A stretch of 64,000 nucleotides of DNA from Emiliania huxleyi CCMP1516. Its lineage: Eukaryota; Haptophyta; Isochrysidales; Noelaerhabdaceae. Shown here one piece after another: positions 49,374 to 59,998 of the stretch (position 1 is its first letter; each line of letters opens with the position of its first letter). The stretch lies in the NCBI RefSeq assembly GCF_000372725.1, contig NW_005196021.1, positions 1,052,416 through 1,116,415 on the forward strand. Reading direction: 5' to 3'. A model generated the notes under the pieces. That model had not been told where the DNA came from and ran no database searches. It saw nothing but the letters and a program-made list of their open reading frames with translations. The translations under genes and the position numbers were made by a program.

Positions 49374-49697
49374 ATGCTTCGACTCGGACTCGCTGGGGCC
49401 ACGCGCCGTGCGGGCGTCGCGCGCGCCGCGTGCGCCGGGGGGGTCGGGCTTCCAGCCCGGCGGGGCATGGCGAGCGTCCCGTACGACAAGGTTGTGTGCG
49501 AGCGCAAGACCACCGACGACTCGATCAAAAAGTTCTTCCGACTCACGATTGAGTCGACGATTGTCGCCACCATCATGGCGTTTTGGTGGCGCTCGTCGCA
49601 CAACGCGGAGAAGGAGAAGATCAACCGGTACTACGCGACCCTGCGCGCCGAGATGGCCGCCGCCCGCGCCAAGGAGGAGGCGGAGGACGACGAGTAG
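49374..49697 (+). CDS. Small single-pass, probably mitochondrial, protein
   Basis: Single exon, 107 residues, ATG 49374. The first 30 residues are rich in Arg, Ala and Gly with no acids (for example LGLAGATRRAGVARAAC), typical of a mitochondrial presequence. The mature part has one membrane helix (TIESTIVATIMAFWW) preceded by SIKKFF and followed by a charged coil (KEKINRYYATLRAEMAAARA) and an acidic end. Size and layout are those of small subunits of respiratory complexes such as cytochrome oxidase, but I cannot assign one. Confidence 0.6.
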   Translation: MLRLGLAGATRRAGVARAACAGGVGLPARRGMASVPYDKVVCERKTTDDSIKKFFRLTIESTIVATIMAFWWRSSHNAEKEKINRYYATLRAEMAAARAKEEAEDDE

Positions 49698-50090
49698 TCG
49701 TGACCGGGGGGCGTGAGCGGCTTTGCAAATGGGGGAGGGGGGGGAGGGAGAGGTGGGGGGGTGGGGGTGGGGGGGTGGGGGGCGGTTGGGGGGGCTGCCA
49801 CCGCGTCATCCTCGTGGACGCTCGCGCGTGTGCGTCTCCGGCCTGTCGCCCTACCCCCCGGGCGCGTGTCCCGCTGCGCCGCGGTGCCGTCACGCAGTTT
49901 GGCTACTCCTTCTCTATGCCGGGAACGCTTAAAAAGTGAGTGCTCTGTGTCACTTTTTTGGAGTAGATCGTGCCGACTGCCGCGACAGCGTTTTTCGAAC
50001 CATTTTTTGCACGTCTCACCCCGAGCGCGCTGGGGGCGCTGGCGCCTTCAGCCTTCTGGTTCTGGCACCAGCGGGGGAGGCACTCCCAGG
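49698..50090. other. G-rich spacer
   Basis: The part 49730-49800 is a run of GGGTGGGGG. A candidate acceptor CACTCCCAG ends at 50089 ahead of the next coding-like stretch. No gene is seen. Confidence 0.35.
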
Positions 50091-50450
50091 CACGAGCGCG
50101 CACCGCCGCGCTCCCCCTCCCCCTCCTCGCCGCCTGCCAAATCACCGCGGCCGTCTGCGCCTGCTTCCGAGTATGACTCCGAGCTCGAATTTTCCGACGC
50201 TGAGGCGCGGGATAGGGTGGCAGGGGTTGTACACGACGCAGTGCAGCAGGCTGTGATGCAATACGGCTATGACGACGAGCTCTACCAGGCATGGAGGGAC
50301 GGCGAGATAGGCGAAAAGGACTTGCCGGAGGAGGTGATGGCTATGACTTTGGACCTTTGCGAGAGGTGGCGAGCGGAGCAAGAGCGGTGTAGGCGCGTCC
50401 ACGCGGCGCAGCGGCTCTCCCGCGACCCCGCTCCCAGGCCCCTCTCGTAG
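50091..50450 (+). CDS. Possible last exon of an unknown protein
   Basis: The stretch is open and encodes a Pro/Ser-rich part, then SEYDSELEFSDAEARDRVAG, then VQQAVMQYGYDDELYQAWRD, LPEEVMAMTLDLCERWR and a basic end with stop TAG at 50448-50450. The helical, acidic part looks like true protein. It begins after an acceptor-like CCCAG and has no ATG of its own; no upstream exon was identified. A dispersed repeat (50552-50625) follows. Confidence 0.4.
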   Translation, partial: HERAPPRSPSPSSPPAKSPRPSAPASEYDSELEFSDAEARDRVAGVVHDAVQQAVMQYGYDDELYQAWRDGEIGEKDLPEEVMAMTLDLCERWRAEQERCRRVHAAQRLSRDPAPRPLS

Positions 50451-50551
50451 CCGCAGCCGTAGCCGCAGCCCCAACTCTTGCCGCTCTTCCGTGTCGGGTT
50501 GTGACGAGGGGTGAGGGGACACGGATTGAAGATCCCTCACACCAAGATCGT

Positions 50552-50625
50552 GCAGGGCGGGGACACATGTCCCTAAATCCCATCTCGTCTCAGAGTTTGA
50601 CCGTTTTATTTATTTATTTAATTCA
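50552..50625. repeat. Dispersed repeat, second copy of 13870-13938
   Basis: It shares GCAGGGCGGGGACACATGTC, CCTAAATCCCATCTCGTCTC and TTTGACCGTTTTATTTATTT with the copy near 13870. It is followed by unrelated sequence. Confidence 0.82.
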
Positions 50626-51838
50626 CCCCCCGCGGCGCACCCCTGCCGGCCCACGCCTCTCACACGACACACGAGACACGTGAGACGTGTCACAAGTACG
50701 CAGACTTGCGGGTTGGGGTAGTGACTTGGACGGTTTGTGGAATTTGATATTTGTGCGTCACCGACACGCGTCGGTCGCGACCTACGCGCCGGCGCTCGGC
50801 GCACCCAAGTCCAAGCTGGAGTTGATCGTTGCTTCCCTTTCGCGAGGCGGTGCGGACTGCCGGAGGCCTCGGTCTCCCCTCTGCCCGTGCGACTTTCGCT
50901 AACTCCCTCGAGCGTAGATCGTCTCTCTTCGGCGCGCTCGAGCACGTTTGGCACCAAGAGGCTTTGATTCTTACGACCCTCACCCGCCAAGGCAGGTGTG
51001 CACTCTGCTAGTACTTGTGTGCTCACACCACTACACTGTGGGGTGTGCCCGAGCATGATGTATGTGCGCGTCTGTGCATGTGTGGGACAGACGTTGTTGT
51101 CCTATCACCTATGCGCGGGGCTTCCCGCGGGGACCGAAGACGTAACAGCAGCAGCAGCAACGACACGCGACACGTACGTGGTACGAAAATCGGATTATTA
51201 AATCGAGAGGTTGAGGTACGAACCACAGTCGTTTGAGATGATCGCCACCGATCTAGAAGAAGAGAGAGTACACTAGAAGCAAGATGATGCGCATGAACCA
51301 ACAATCTATACTGAGTACTGTCTACACACGTCACACGTGTGTGTCGGAGTCGGTGTGAGGGTTGTGTAAGTTGCCTGATAAAGCCGTATATCCCGTAACC
51401 CTAACGTAACCCGTAGGGCGTAGGGGGGGGGGGGGATGGCCTTCCTCCGCCCGCCTCTGTGAGCTCTGAATACTTCTGACGAGACGCTACTATGTTCTTG
51501 TGGCAAAAATGGGTTAACCCACCTGTAACGTGTAACCTCTGTACATCGAATTCCGCTACACCCTACACGCACGCACAAGGTTTTGCCAACCGTGGACCGG
51601 GCGCGCCTCGGCCGCCCCATCAAGCCGCCCACGGACAGCCCCCGCGCACGCGCATATCTGCGCAGGTCGGCGATCGGGCACGGTCCTTGCACGAACTGCG
51701 GCAAACGCCCAATACGAATCGCCCGGCAACGCGCCAACGCCGAGGCCGCGGGAAGACCACGCTCACGCGCGCCACTTGAACGGGTAGTCCGCGGGCCGTG
51801 GCGGTCAGGCGCGGCTGCGCAGGAGTGCACGCTCGCGC
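50626..51838. other. Intergenic region, no supported gene
   Basis: Short overlapping frames without domains. A GGGG run lies at 51424-51435. The sequence is less GC-rich between 51010 and 51400, with GTGTG-rich phrases. Confidence 0.35.
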
Positions 51839-53203
51839 TCAGGCGAACAGCGCCGCGCGCAGCTTCGGGAGGCGGGTTTCGTAGGCGAGCATCAGCCGTG
51901 ACTGCAGCGTGTTAGTGAGCGAGATCTTGCCGCCAAAGCCGGAGACCTGCGCAGTGGGGGCAGGGGAGGGGGGAGATGAAGGTACTGGTGCAACCGCTGC
52001 AAGCACAAGGCGCGGACACATGCACTCGCTAGAGGAGAGAGGGGGGCGGAGGGGGGGGGCGGGGGGGGGGGGTACAGTAGAGTGGGGGGGGGTGCAGCAG
52101 AGGTCGTGGTTGTGCCGCCACCGAAGACTGTGTTACATGTCTGATCTTCTAGAGCCTGGGGCCTCGACGCCGCCGATGCCGGCGGCGAGCGGGGACGAGT
52201 CCCACGCAACCTCGATCGAGGAGGCGAACGCAGCGTCCTTGTTCTTGGCGGCCCAATCCTGGCAAAATGAGGGGAGGGGAGGTGTGCGGTGAAATATCCA
52301 CACGCAGTGCGTCTACGGCGAGCCCCGTTTTCCCACCCTCGCTTCCCCCTGTCCACGGGACAAGCAGGAACCCGGCGCGCATTCCTTCTTGCGGCCGCAT
52401 CTAGTGGTGTATGGTCGCGCGGGAAACGTTCGAGGGCGGTGGGGGCTCGGAAGGGTCTCGGACGTGTCTCCGCGCCTTGTACTTGGCCGCAGCGGCAGTG
52501 CACGCCTGACCGCCAATACTACAGACATTTTTCTGGACACGGTTTGGAGGTGGGGGGGGAGGGGGGGAGGGGGGGGGGGGGGGGTTCTTGTGTTCCGCAA
52601 ACGTGCGAGGGGTTCGGAAAGGCGGATGGGAGAGTGAGCGGCCGAGCACGACGTGCACGACGCCACTCTGGCTAGCGACACTCCCCCCAGACCTCGTTCG
52701 ACTGCGAGATCCGCTTCTGAACCTCGATCTGCTTCTCCTTGCGCTCGTACTCTGCGCGGATCTTTGCCTTCTCCGCCTAGAGAGGTGGCGGAGAGGGTGG
52801 CAAGGGTTGGCGGCGGCGGCGGCTGCGGGGGGTGAAGCCGGCGGCGACGGCGACTGCGCAGGAGGATGGGCCCGCATGTGACGGACGGCGACGGCGCCTC
52901 CCCCGAGCAAGGGGCATCTAGCGGCTCTGGGCAGTGTGCAGTGGCCGATTGGGCCCGCGTCTGGCTCTGGGTAGGTGTAGCTCGGAGGCGTCCGCACACC
53001 TCGACCATCCGCAGCTTCTCAATGTTGAACTCCTCGTCCGCCTAAGGGGGATGGGTTCCGAGCAGGTTGCGGGGGCGTTCCGCCTTTTTGGTCCTCAACT
53101 GCTCGCCCGCCTTGAGCTTGATCTCGGAGGCCTTCTCCGCCGCCTCCTGGTGGATGAACTGCTGCATCTGCTTGATTTGCTGGTTGATCTCCACGTCGTT
53201 CAT
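51839..53203 (-). CDS. V-type ATPase subunit E, multi-exon, central part missing
   Basis: The subunit is a peripheral-stalk part of the vacuolar proton pump. Exons 53203-53111 (NDVEINQQIKQMQQFIHQEA), 53041-53000 (ADEEFNIEKLRMVE), 52776-52693 (RAEYERKEKQIEVQKRISQS), a probable 52505-52476 (CTAAAAKYK), 52258-52163 (ending GIGGVE) and 51946-51839 (VSGFGGKISLTNTLQSRLML ... stop TGA) join in phase. Donors: GC at 53110, 52475 and 52162; GT at 52999 and 52692. Family members have about 90 residues between the third exon and the AAKYK part, including an RCR-type motif; I find none. A long G run at 52550-52582 lies there, so loss by misassembly is likely, though deletion is possible. Confidence 0.88.
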
Positions 53204-53829
53204 CTTTGAGGCTGGGGTGGAAGGAGTCGAAAGAGCAACGAGGGGACCTGCGTGCAAAGTATGTGTACGTTAAATGAGGAGCAGAGAGGTGGAGGGGGAG
53301 AAGGGGGCGGCGGAGGAGGAGAAGCGGGGATGATAACAAGCCCCGCCACGGCGGCAGCGGCGGCGGCGGCGGCGGCGGCGGTTGTGGCTACGCGGCGGAT
53401 GAAGATTCACTGGTGAAGCGTTTGGTGCAAAACGCCCCGCCGTCGATTGACGCCGTGTGTGGCTGGGCGTCATGGAGCGGCGGGGCGGCGGGGCGGCGGG
53501 TGGTGGGGTCGGCTTCGCGCGTGCTACGAGGGGGCGCGGCTGTGCCGGTGCGCGCGCAGGGGCGCCGGGGGCAGGGAGCTGTGCACCGCGACACAGGTAT
53601 GAGCGAAGGAATTCTTTTCACTTTTGAGCACTTGAGCACTGGAAAGGGTCGATTCCGCATGGTACGGGACCCCTCGATCGTCTCGCCCTCCCTCGCTGGT
53701 GTGCTCATTGGGGGGGGGGTCATAACAAACACGGTACAGGATCGAGTTCCCGAATCTTTTCACTCGAGTAGGGGGGCGTTCTGCGGCTGCTAGGGGAAAC
53801 CCAAAGCGCGGAGCCCCCTCGGAGACAGG
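53204..53829. other. Upstream region of V-ATPase subunit E
   Basis: Contains a CGG repeat (53353-53382) and repeated GGCGGGGCGGC near 53480. It should carry the promoter; no clear box is seen. No gene. Confidence 0.35.
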
Positions 53830-54010
53830 GAGGGAGGGTTGGCCTGTATCCATGTTTCCGGAAACCAGAAAGGAAACGAGAGGGTCCCCAGCACTTTGCG
53901 TTTCCGGAAATTTCCAGGGAAACTAGAGGGTGTTTGGTGCTCCATTCTGGCAACTCTCGAGTTTCCCTGAGTCTGAGAGCTGGTCTGGGGCAAAATCTGA
54001 GGTGCGGCGG
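53830..54010. repeat. Dispersed repeat, inverted copy of 13950-14110
   Basis: It reads GGCCTGTATCCATGTTTCCG to TCTGAGAGCTGGTCTGGGG, the complement of 14110-13950 with some changes (TTTGGTGCTCCATTC and AGGGTCCCCAGCACTTTGCG are shared). Confidence 0.8.
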
Positions 54011-54029
54011 TAAGTTTACAACAAAACTC

Positions 54030-54090
54030 CATCGCACAACACTGGGCACGGGACTGGCGCGCACTGGCACTAACACAGGTACACCAGTGA
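54030..54090. repeat. Dispersed short repeat (GGGACTGGCGCGCACTGGC)
   Basis: CAACACTGGGCACGGGACTG followed by GCACTGGCACTAACACAGG matches 60447-60496 closely and, inverted in part, 57498-57533. AAAGAATTTTACAACAAAAG nearby is also shared. Confidence 0.75.
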
Positions 54091-54580
54091 GCAGTGTGCG
54101 CCAGTATAGTAAAAAGAATTTTACAACAAAAGAATTTTAAACAAACAATGAGAACGCAAAGGAGGACGCGAGATACACTGCCTCCCCCTCGCTTTTGCAA
54201 AATCCTGCAAAGGTGGGGACGTGTCTAGAGTACCACCAGCCATCACTTTAGTTGGTATAAGAAAAAGAAAGTCCCGGAAAGTGAGAAATGCCGGGCAGCG
54301 TGGTGCATGACTTCAACCTCCCATACGTATTTTCGTTCGCTCCTCCCTCGGGCTGTTCCATCTTCCCATCTCCTTCCAACTCAGGCGAGACGTGGGGGGG
54401 CGTGGGTGCGGGGTGCGGTGCGGTGTGAGTGTGTGCATGTCATATGGCTACAGCAAGTGTCCATCCGTCTGTATTATTATCAACAACGAAGGCGCTCTCA
54501 AAAGAAAGAAAGAAAACTTTAGTTGGTATAGTACCCCACCTTCACCGATCGGTGATTTCTTTTTTTGTTTCCCATAAGTA

Positions 54581-54612
54581 AGGTAGGTAGGTAGGTAGGT
54601 AGGTAGGTAGGG
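54581..54612. repeat. TAGG microsatellite
   Basis: About seven perfect TAGG units, with a shorter block at 54653-54664. Confidence 0.9.
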
Positions 54613-55555
54613 GCAGGGCAGGGGCCGGCCAGGTTTTTGCAGAATTTCAGCAGGTAGGTAGGTAGAAAGGTGAAGAACAGCCAGGCTCGGACTGGACACC
54701 AACGCGGTATGGGTGGACGCTGGACAGATGATGACGACACGCACGAGCGACACACAGACACAAACAAGCTCACAAGACACACAGCCAGCTGGCTGCCACA
54801 CACCCTGAGTTGGCGTACACATAACTCAAGGCCACATCCTCCCTGTCGCCCCCCCCAGCACTCCAAGGTGCCAAGAGAAACAAACAAGGGCACAACAAAC
54901 AACAGACGACAGGAAGTGACATGTGAGGCTAGAGCAGCATGCTCCACCTCTAGCAATCTCTCCGGCCGGCGAGGCATGGGCGAGACCGTATGTGGGGTCT
55001 AGTGAGGTGTCTATATGGACGCCCTCCTCATGGGCTAGCTGCCTGCGGGAGGAACCAAAACAAAAATAATAAAAACACCTAACCACCCAAGACTGCTTTC
55101 AGACGCTTACGCCAATTTCCGCTCAACCTGCGCAAATCGTGACCCCCAGAACTCGTGATACCCGAGGAGTCTCGAGCTTCAGCTGGCGAATCATGCCGCT
55201 CTCGGCACAGAAGCAGCGCGAGCGCCGCGCCGCGCAGCGCGCTGCCGAGGCTCAGGACGCGGCTCGCGGGCAGCGCAACCGCCCGGCGCCGAGCCGGTGC
55301 TAGGCCGCCTCCGCTGCGCCTGCTTCCTTGCGCGCCGCTGGACGTCGGCCGAGAAGACCGCTTCCCTCTGGGGACCCGACTCCGCGAAGATCGCGCGCGC
55401 GTCGTGAGTGGCGGCGCGCGCGCGATCTCCGTTCCCGGGCACGCCGGTCGCAGTGGCATGGGCTCCCAGGCTCAAAAGCGCTCCCGCCAACAGCGAGCGA
55501 GCGCCGCCGCTGCTCCTCCTCCCGCCGCCGCTCACCGAGACTCGGTGCCGCCGTT

Positions 55556-55609
<54 letters not shown>

Positions 55610-55648
55610 TCGCGCCTCGCCTCCGTCACCGCCGCCCTCCATCTCGCA
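54613..55648. other. Intergenic region with a CCG run
   Basis: Two short frames start MPLSAQKQRERRAAQ (55193) and MGSQAQKRSRQQRAS (55459), but both end in low-complexity sequence. A (CCG)n tract lies at 55559-55608. No gene is claimed. Confidence 0.35.
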
Positions 55649-55915
55649 GGGTTACTTCCCCCAGGATTGGTCTTCTCTGCCTGCGGGAACACCCTCGGGC
55701 GGCCGGGTGGGGCTGCGGCTGGAGCTAGCATGGCTCGATAGAGCCGAGACCCCGTGTTGAGGCGGCGCTCCTGTGGGCGGCTGTGGAATCGGGAGATTCG
55801 ACCTTAGATCTCCAGTTATCTCATCCCAGTGGATGGACGTCCGGACGTCCCTTTGTGTTCCTCTCGCCGTCCGCCAGCGAGACGCTCTGTCGCTGGCGAC
55901 CGCAGTTTTCTGTGA
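55649..55915 (+). repeat. Dispersed 270-bp repeat A, copy 3
   Basis: From GGTTACTTCCCCCAGGATTG to GTCGCTGGCGACCGCAG it is about 95% identical to 31236-31490. It lies directly upstream of the 139-residue open frame. Confidence 0.85.
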
Positions 55916-55945
55916 GGTGGGAGGAGAGGAGAGGACGCAGTGAAG

Positions 55946-56365
55946 ATGGCGCAGCAGCAGGCCCCGCCAGCTGCGCAAGCGCCCATCGTCGTCGTCGTTG
56001 ACGAAGTTCAGATCACCAGTGATGCAGCGCTCGTTCTCGCTCCAGGGGCTCAGCACGTAAAGGACCACACGCCTTGTCTGAGTTGGACCACGGTGTACGA
56101 CAATGCAGGAGCAGTGACCAACTACACCCTGGGGCAGAGTGACGCCAAGGGCGCCTTCCTGCCGCGGTGCCGGTTCAGCGTGGACCAGCAGACAGGCACC
56201 CTCCTCGATGGGAACCACGTTCTCAATGTGCTTTTCAATGGGGCATTCTGGTCGCGGCTTCTGACCGCTCTGGACGCGGCGAACCTCTTTGCCACTTCCA
56301 TGGAGAAGATCGGCGTGCTGCACCAGCGCCTACTACGTTTTCTTAATGCCCGCGCACCGAAATGA
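55946..56365 (+). CDS. Hypothetical 139-residue protein
   Basis: ATG 55946, one exon. The sequence has balanced composition: an Ala/Gln/Pro start, then VVVVDEVQITSDAALVLAPG, SWTTVYDNAGAVTNYTLGQS, RFSVDQQTGTLLDGNHVLNV and a helical end near LLTALDAANLFATSMEK. It looks like a small beta-rich domain with a C-terminal helix. I do not recognise it. The last codons (LRFLNARAPK) fall in sequence shared with the dispersed repeats, so the natural C-terminus may have been replaced. Lying between repeat A and the GTGAGC repeat, it could be cargo of a composite repeat unit. Confidence 0.42.
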   Translation: MAQQQAPPAAQAPIVVVVDEVQITSDAALVLAPGAQHVKDHTPCLSWTTVYDNAGAVTNYTLGQSDAKGAFLPRCRFSVDQQTGTLLDGNHVLNVLFNGAFWSRLLTALDAANLFATSMEKIGVLHQRLLRFLNARAPK

Positions 56366-56469
56366 AGGTGGAGGTTGCAAAAATAAGAATTCTAGGGCCA
56401 TTCCGTACGATTGTGAGCGGCCTGTCCTTCTCCCACCCCTCGTTTGGCGTGTCCGTTGTATTTATTTTA

Positions 56470-56765
56470 TTTATAGCGCAGCCGCTCATAGTGCATCCAA
56501 CAAGATGTAGGATTAGCGCTCGCAATCGGAGGCATGTTGCTAGGATTGTGAGCCGTGCTGCTCGCAAGCTCGCAACAGACCTAGACTTTGCTCGGATTGC
56601 GAGCGCGCTGGTACTCGAGTAGTAGTCGTAGGCGTCACCAGTAAGCTGAGCGGAGCTGCTCTTAGTTCTAGAAGATGTACCTTAAGGTAGTTGCGAGGAA
56701 TGCTGCTCACAATCCTTCGACTTCCAGGATTGAGAGCGAGGCTGCTCTCACTCAATCCTAGCCTT
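56470..56765. repeat. Dispersed GTGAGC-type repeat, longest copy and empty target site
   Basis: The stretch 56487-56640 matches 41937-42090; 56625-56765 matches 26095-26240 in reverse. At 56475-56500 it preserves the uninterrupted site into which the 492-bp element inserted at 41445. Confidence 0.82.
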
Positions 56766-58144
56766 CTACAAACGAGAAGGTTCACCCCCACTCCGCTGCG
56801 CTCCGACCCGATTTTGAGGGCCATGGGGAAATTTAAGGTGTTGCTGCGCAAACAAAAGGGGCGGCGCGCGGGCGCGCGCGGCGGGCGCCGAGAGTCCGTT
56901 TTTGGAGACCAGACCTTTCGGATGGTTCATGCTTTCTATGTCTATCTATCATGCTTCATGACAACAGCTGCAAAAGGTACACGGCGGCTTTTGCTGGTGC
57001 ATGCACAGGCCCGACGGAGGAAGGGTGTGCCTCGACACCGCTCGACACCGCTCGACGCCAGACCCATTTTGGAGTCACAGAGTTAGAAAATCAGAGTTGC
57101 AGCAGCAGTCTCAAACTTGGCTGGCAGTACTTTCATCCCTCAGTTGCAGCCTCAGCCTCTCAGTTGCAGCTCAGTTGCTCCCCTGGTGATGTAGCAACCA
57201 TGGCAGTGCTCAGGTAGCCCTCAGGTGCTGCACAGGTCAGCACCTTGTACAGTGGCAATGAATCCTCACACCAGTGAGGCAGCGTGTGCCATGAGTGCGG
57301 ACCTGTGGTCCATTGCGCTTTGTGCACTGGCGACGCTGCCCAACGGCGACGCTGCAGCGGCGGTGACGCTGCTGCGATGGGTACGGTAGCCCGTAGCTGC
57401 TGGACAGCACCTTGTGCAGTGGCAATATCTAGGGTCAGGTTAGAATACTTTCCACAGCGCACAGGTGGGAGCCATCTGTAAAATTCTCCGTGTTTTAGTG
57501 CGCGCCAGTCCCGTGCCCAGTGTTGTGCGAGGGAGTTGGCTTGTTTGTATGTGTATCGCGCACCTTTGGGGGGGGGGGGCGGAAAAGAGCTAAGAGGAAC
57601 CTCTTAGTTAGCGCCATCGCCATGGTGCATGGTGCTGCAAGCAGCGCCGGGCGACGACCACTTCGACGACCGACTTACCGCCTCCCGGCCCCCCTCTCCA
57701 CACCTCCGCTGCTTAATGTTTGTTTGACGACTCGAACCCGTGAAGCGCTTCCCCGATCCCCGTCCGCGGGTTTACCCCGCACACGGCTCACGGGTCAGCC
57801 TGCCACAGCCACGTATAAATAAAAGGAAAAAAGACAAACCGAAAAGGGTCTCCAGCCATAAATAAATAAATAGAGCAGCCAACCCCTGGTGGGGTCTCCA
57901 GCCACGTATTCACGCAAGCGCCGATAAAATTCTTCCCGTGCCGCCGTGCCTAGTAAAGAAAGAAAGAAAGAAACCACAGACCCCAAGGGAGGGATGGGAG
58001 GACGGCACGAGTGTAGTGCTAGCCGTCGCCCACCCTAAAAAAGAAAGAAAGAAAACAGGGAACCCAATCCCTTGGGCCGGCGGAAATTCTTTCCAGCCGG
58101 GCGCTTCCACACCCTCCTCGACACACCCACTTCGAGCAGCACCC
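56766..58144. other. Intergenic region with small repeats
   Basis: CAGCACCTTGT(A/G)CAGTGGCAAT occurs twice (57238-57258, 57406-57427). The dispersed intron-like repeat (copy at 57953-58018, starting GTAAAGAAAGAAAG) and its shared flank AGCCGTCGCCCACCCTAA lie just upstream of the RRM gene. No gene is supported. Confidence 0.4.
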
Positions 58145-59532
58145 ATGACGGCGGGTTCGACGTGGACGTTCGTGAACGGCGTCAAGGTGACGCAGGTCCC
58201 AGGCGAGGCGCCCGCGAGCCGCAGCGCGCCGCCCGTGCTGCTGCCGGCGAAGCACACGCCGATCATGGCGACGGGCATCTCGGCGCCAAAGCTCGAGCTG
58301 TCCGGCCAGCACGCGGCGGGACATTCGGGGCTGCCGCCGCCGCCGCCGGGCACAGTCTTCCTCTCGAGCATCCCGGAGGCGCTCGACGACGCCCAGCTTC
58401 TCCAGCTCATCTGCACCTTTGGCGACGCGACGTCGCTGCAGCGCGCGGTGACGTTTGCGACCTTCACGTACAGCGAGGGGGACGAGATGGGGCAGACGGC
58501 CATCTACGCGCTCAACGGGCTCGAGCTCGGCGGCGCGAGCCTCGCCGCGCGCAAGGCCACCGCGCAGGACCTAGCCGCCCTCCGGGGGTCGGCGGAGCTG
58601 CGCGATGAGGCAAACAGACAGAGCTCTGCTTCCCTGCCGCCTCTCCCCGCCGCCGCCGCCTCCACTCTCCCCACCGCACCCTCTGCCGTCGTCTCCTCGC
58701 CGCCGCCTCCCGCCCCGCCGCCTCCACTCACCGCCGCCTCCCCTCAACCACCGCCTCCCTCACCGCCGCCTCCCCTCACCGCCGCCTCCCCTCAACCGCC
58801 ACCTCCCTCACCGCCGCCTCGCAGGCGCCCAAGCCGCCGGCAAACGGCGGCGGCGCGGAGGGTGCGCCCAAGCCCTGGGTCGTCGAGCTGCGCGGCGTGG
58901 TGGGCGACGACACCGACGCCGACATCGCCGAGCAGGACGTACACAATGAGTGCTCCCCGTCATGCCCTTCTCCGAGGAGGGGGATCGCCCGAGATCACCC
59001 GAGATTACCCGAGATTAGGTGCTCCGACCTCGGGGACGTCTCTGCGGTCTCACCCCCCCCCCCCAGATGCGGAAGACGACACAGCGATGCCTTCGAGCAA
59101 GCTCGCGTTCCATTCGGCCGTATGCGACTGCATCGCCGCCACACCTCACTGCGCAGGAGTAGCGCAGGAGTAGCCTCTCTCCTTTGCGCGAGGCTGGCCT
59201 GCTCACGCTCTAGGTGCGGTACGCCGACGGCGCCTTTTTCGTCGAGCTGGCGGACAAGCCTAGAAGCGGAATACGTGTTCTTGTATTCCGGCCAACGCTC
59301 GAGGACGCGTCTTCACTGTATTCGACCGTATTCAGCTGTATTCGTCTCCCTCCCCTTACACGATGCTCTCCTCTGCACAATACCGCCTTCCCCGCCTTCC
59401 CGCCCTGAGGTTGGTGTATTCACCCTGTAGGCGGACAAGGCGGACGCCGACCGGGTGTGCAAGGCACTTGGCGGGCGAAAGTACCTCGGCCGCACCGTGC
59501 AGGCCAAGCTGCTGCCGCAGGATGAGAAGTAG
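58145..59532 (+). CDS. RNA-binding protein with RRM/UHM-like domains, four exons
   Basis: Exons 58145-58609, 58825-58938, 59214-59249 and 59431-59532 join in phase to 238 residues. The first exon holds an RRM-like part (GTVFLSSIPEALDDAQLLQL then LICTFGDATSLQRAVTFATF and YALNGLELGGASLAARKA). The last exons give VRYADGAFFVELADKADADR and LGGRKYLGRTVQAKLLPQ, the typical second half of a U2AF-homology-type RRM. A splicing-factor role is inferred. Donors: GC at 58610 and 59250, GT at 58939. The third intron starts with GCGGACAAG and the fourth exon also starts GCGGACAAG. The join 58938 to 59214 skips the alpha-1/beta-2 part of a standard RRM, so an exon between them may be missed. Confidence 0.68.
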
Positions 59533-59753
59533 AGCACTCTCGCGCGCGGTCGACGTCGGCTGAAGGGAGCGAGATCGCACGACCCGGTTAGCGCCCAGCG
59601 AGCGCCGTGATTGTGTGCGATACGATCCGCGGCACACACCGAGAGCGAGACGCGAGAGATGCTACAACTTGCAGTACGTTATAAGATATAAGAAGCTATT
59701 TCTTGGGACTCGCTCTGCTACTATTTTTTTGCGCCGATGCAGCGAGAGTCAGC

Positions 59754-59965
59754 TCACGAGGGCGGTGCCAGACCCGGCGGTGATTGCAGCGGCAGAGCGT
59801 GCGGCAGCGGTGCTTGCGGCAGCGGCGCCTGCGGCAGCGGCGCTTGCGGCTGCGGTGCTTGCGGCTGCGGTGCTTGCGGCAGCGGCGCCTGCTGTGGCGG
59901 CGGTTGCTGCTGCTGTGGCGGCGGCTGATGCTGTGGCGGCGGCGGCTGCTGTGGCGGCGGCGGCG

Positions 59966-59998
<33 letters not shown>

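Noticed and set aside
55193-55760. Two short frames starting MPLSAQKQRERR and MGSQAQKRSRQQ
   Set aside because: The starts look alike, but the first is only 36 codons and the second runs through a CCG tract into repeat A.
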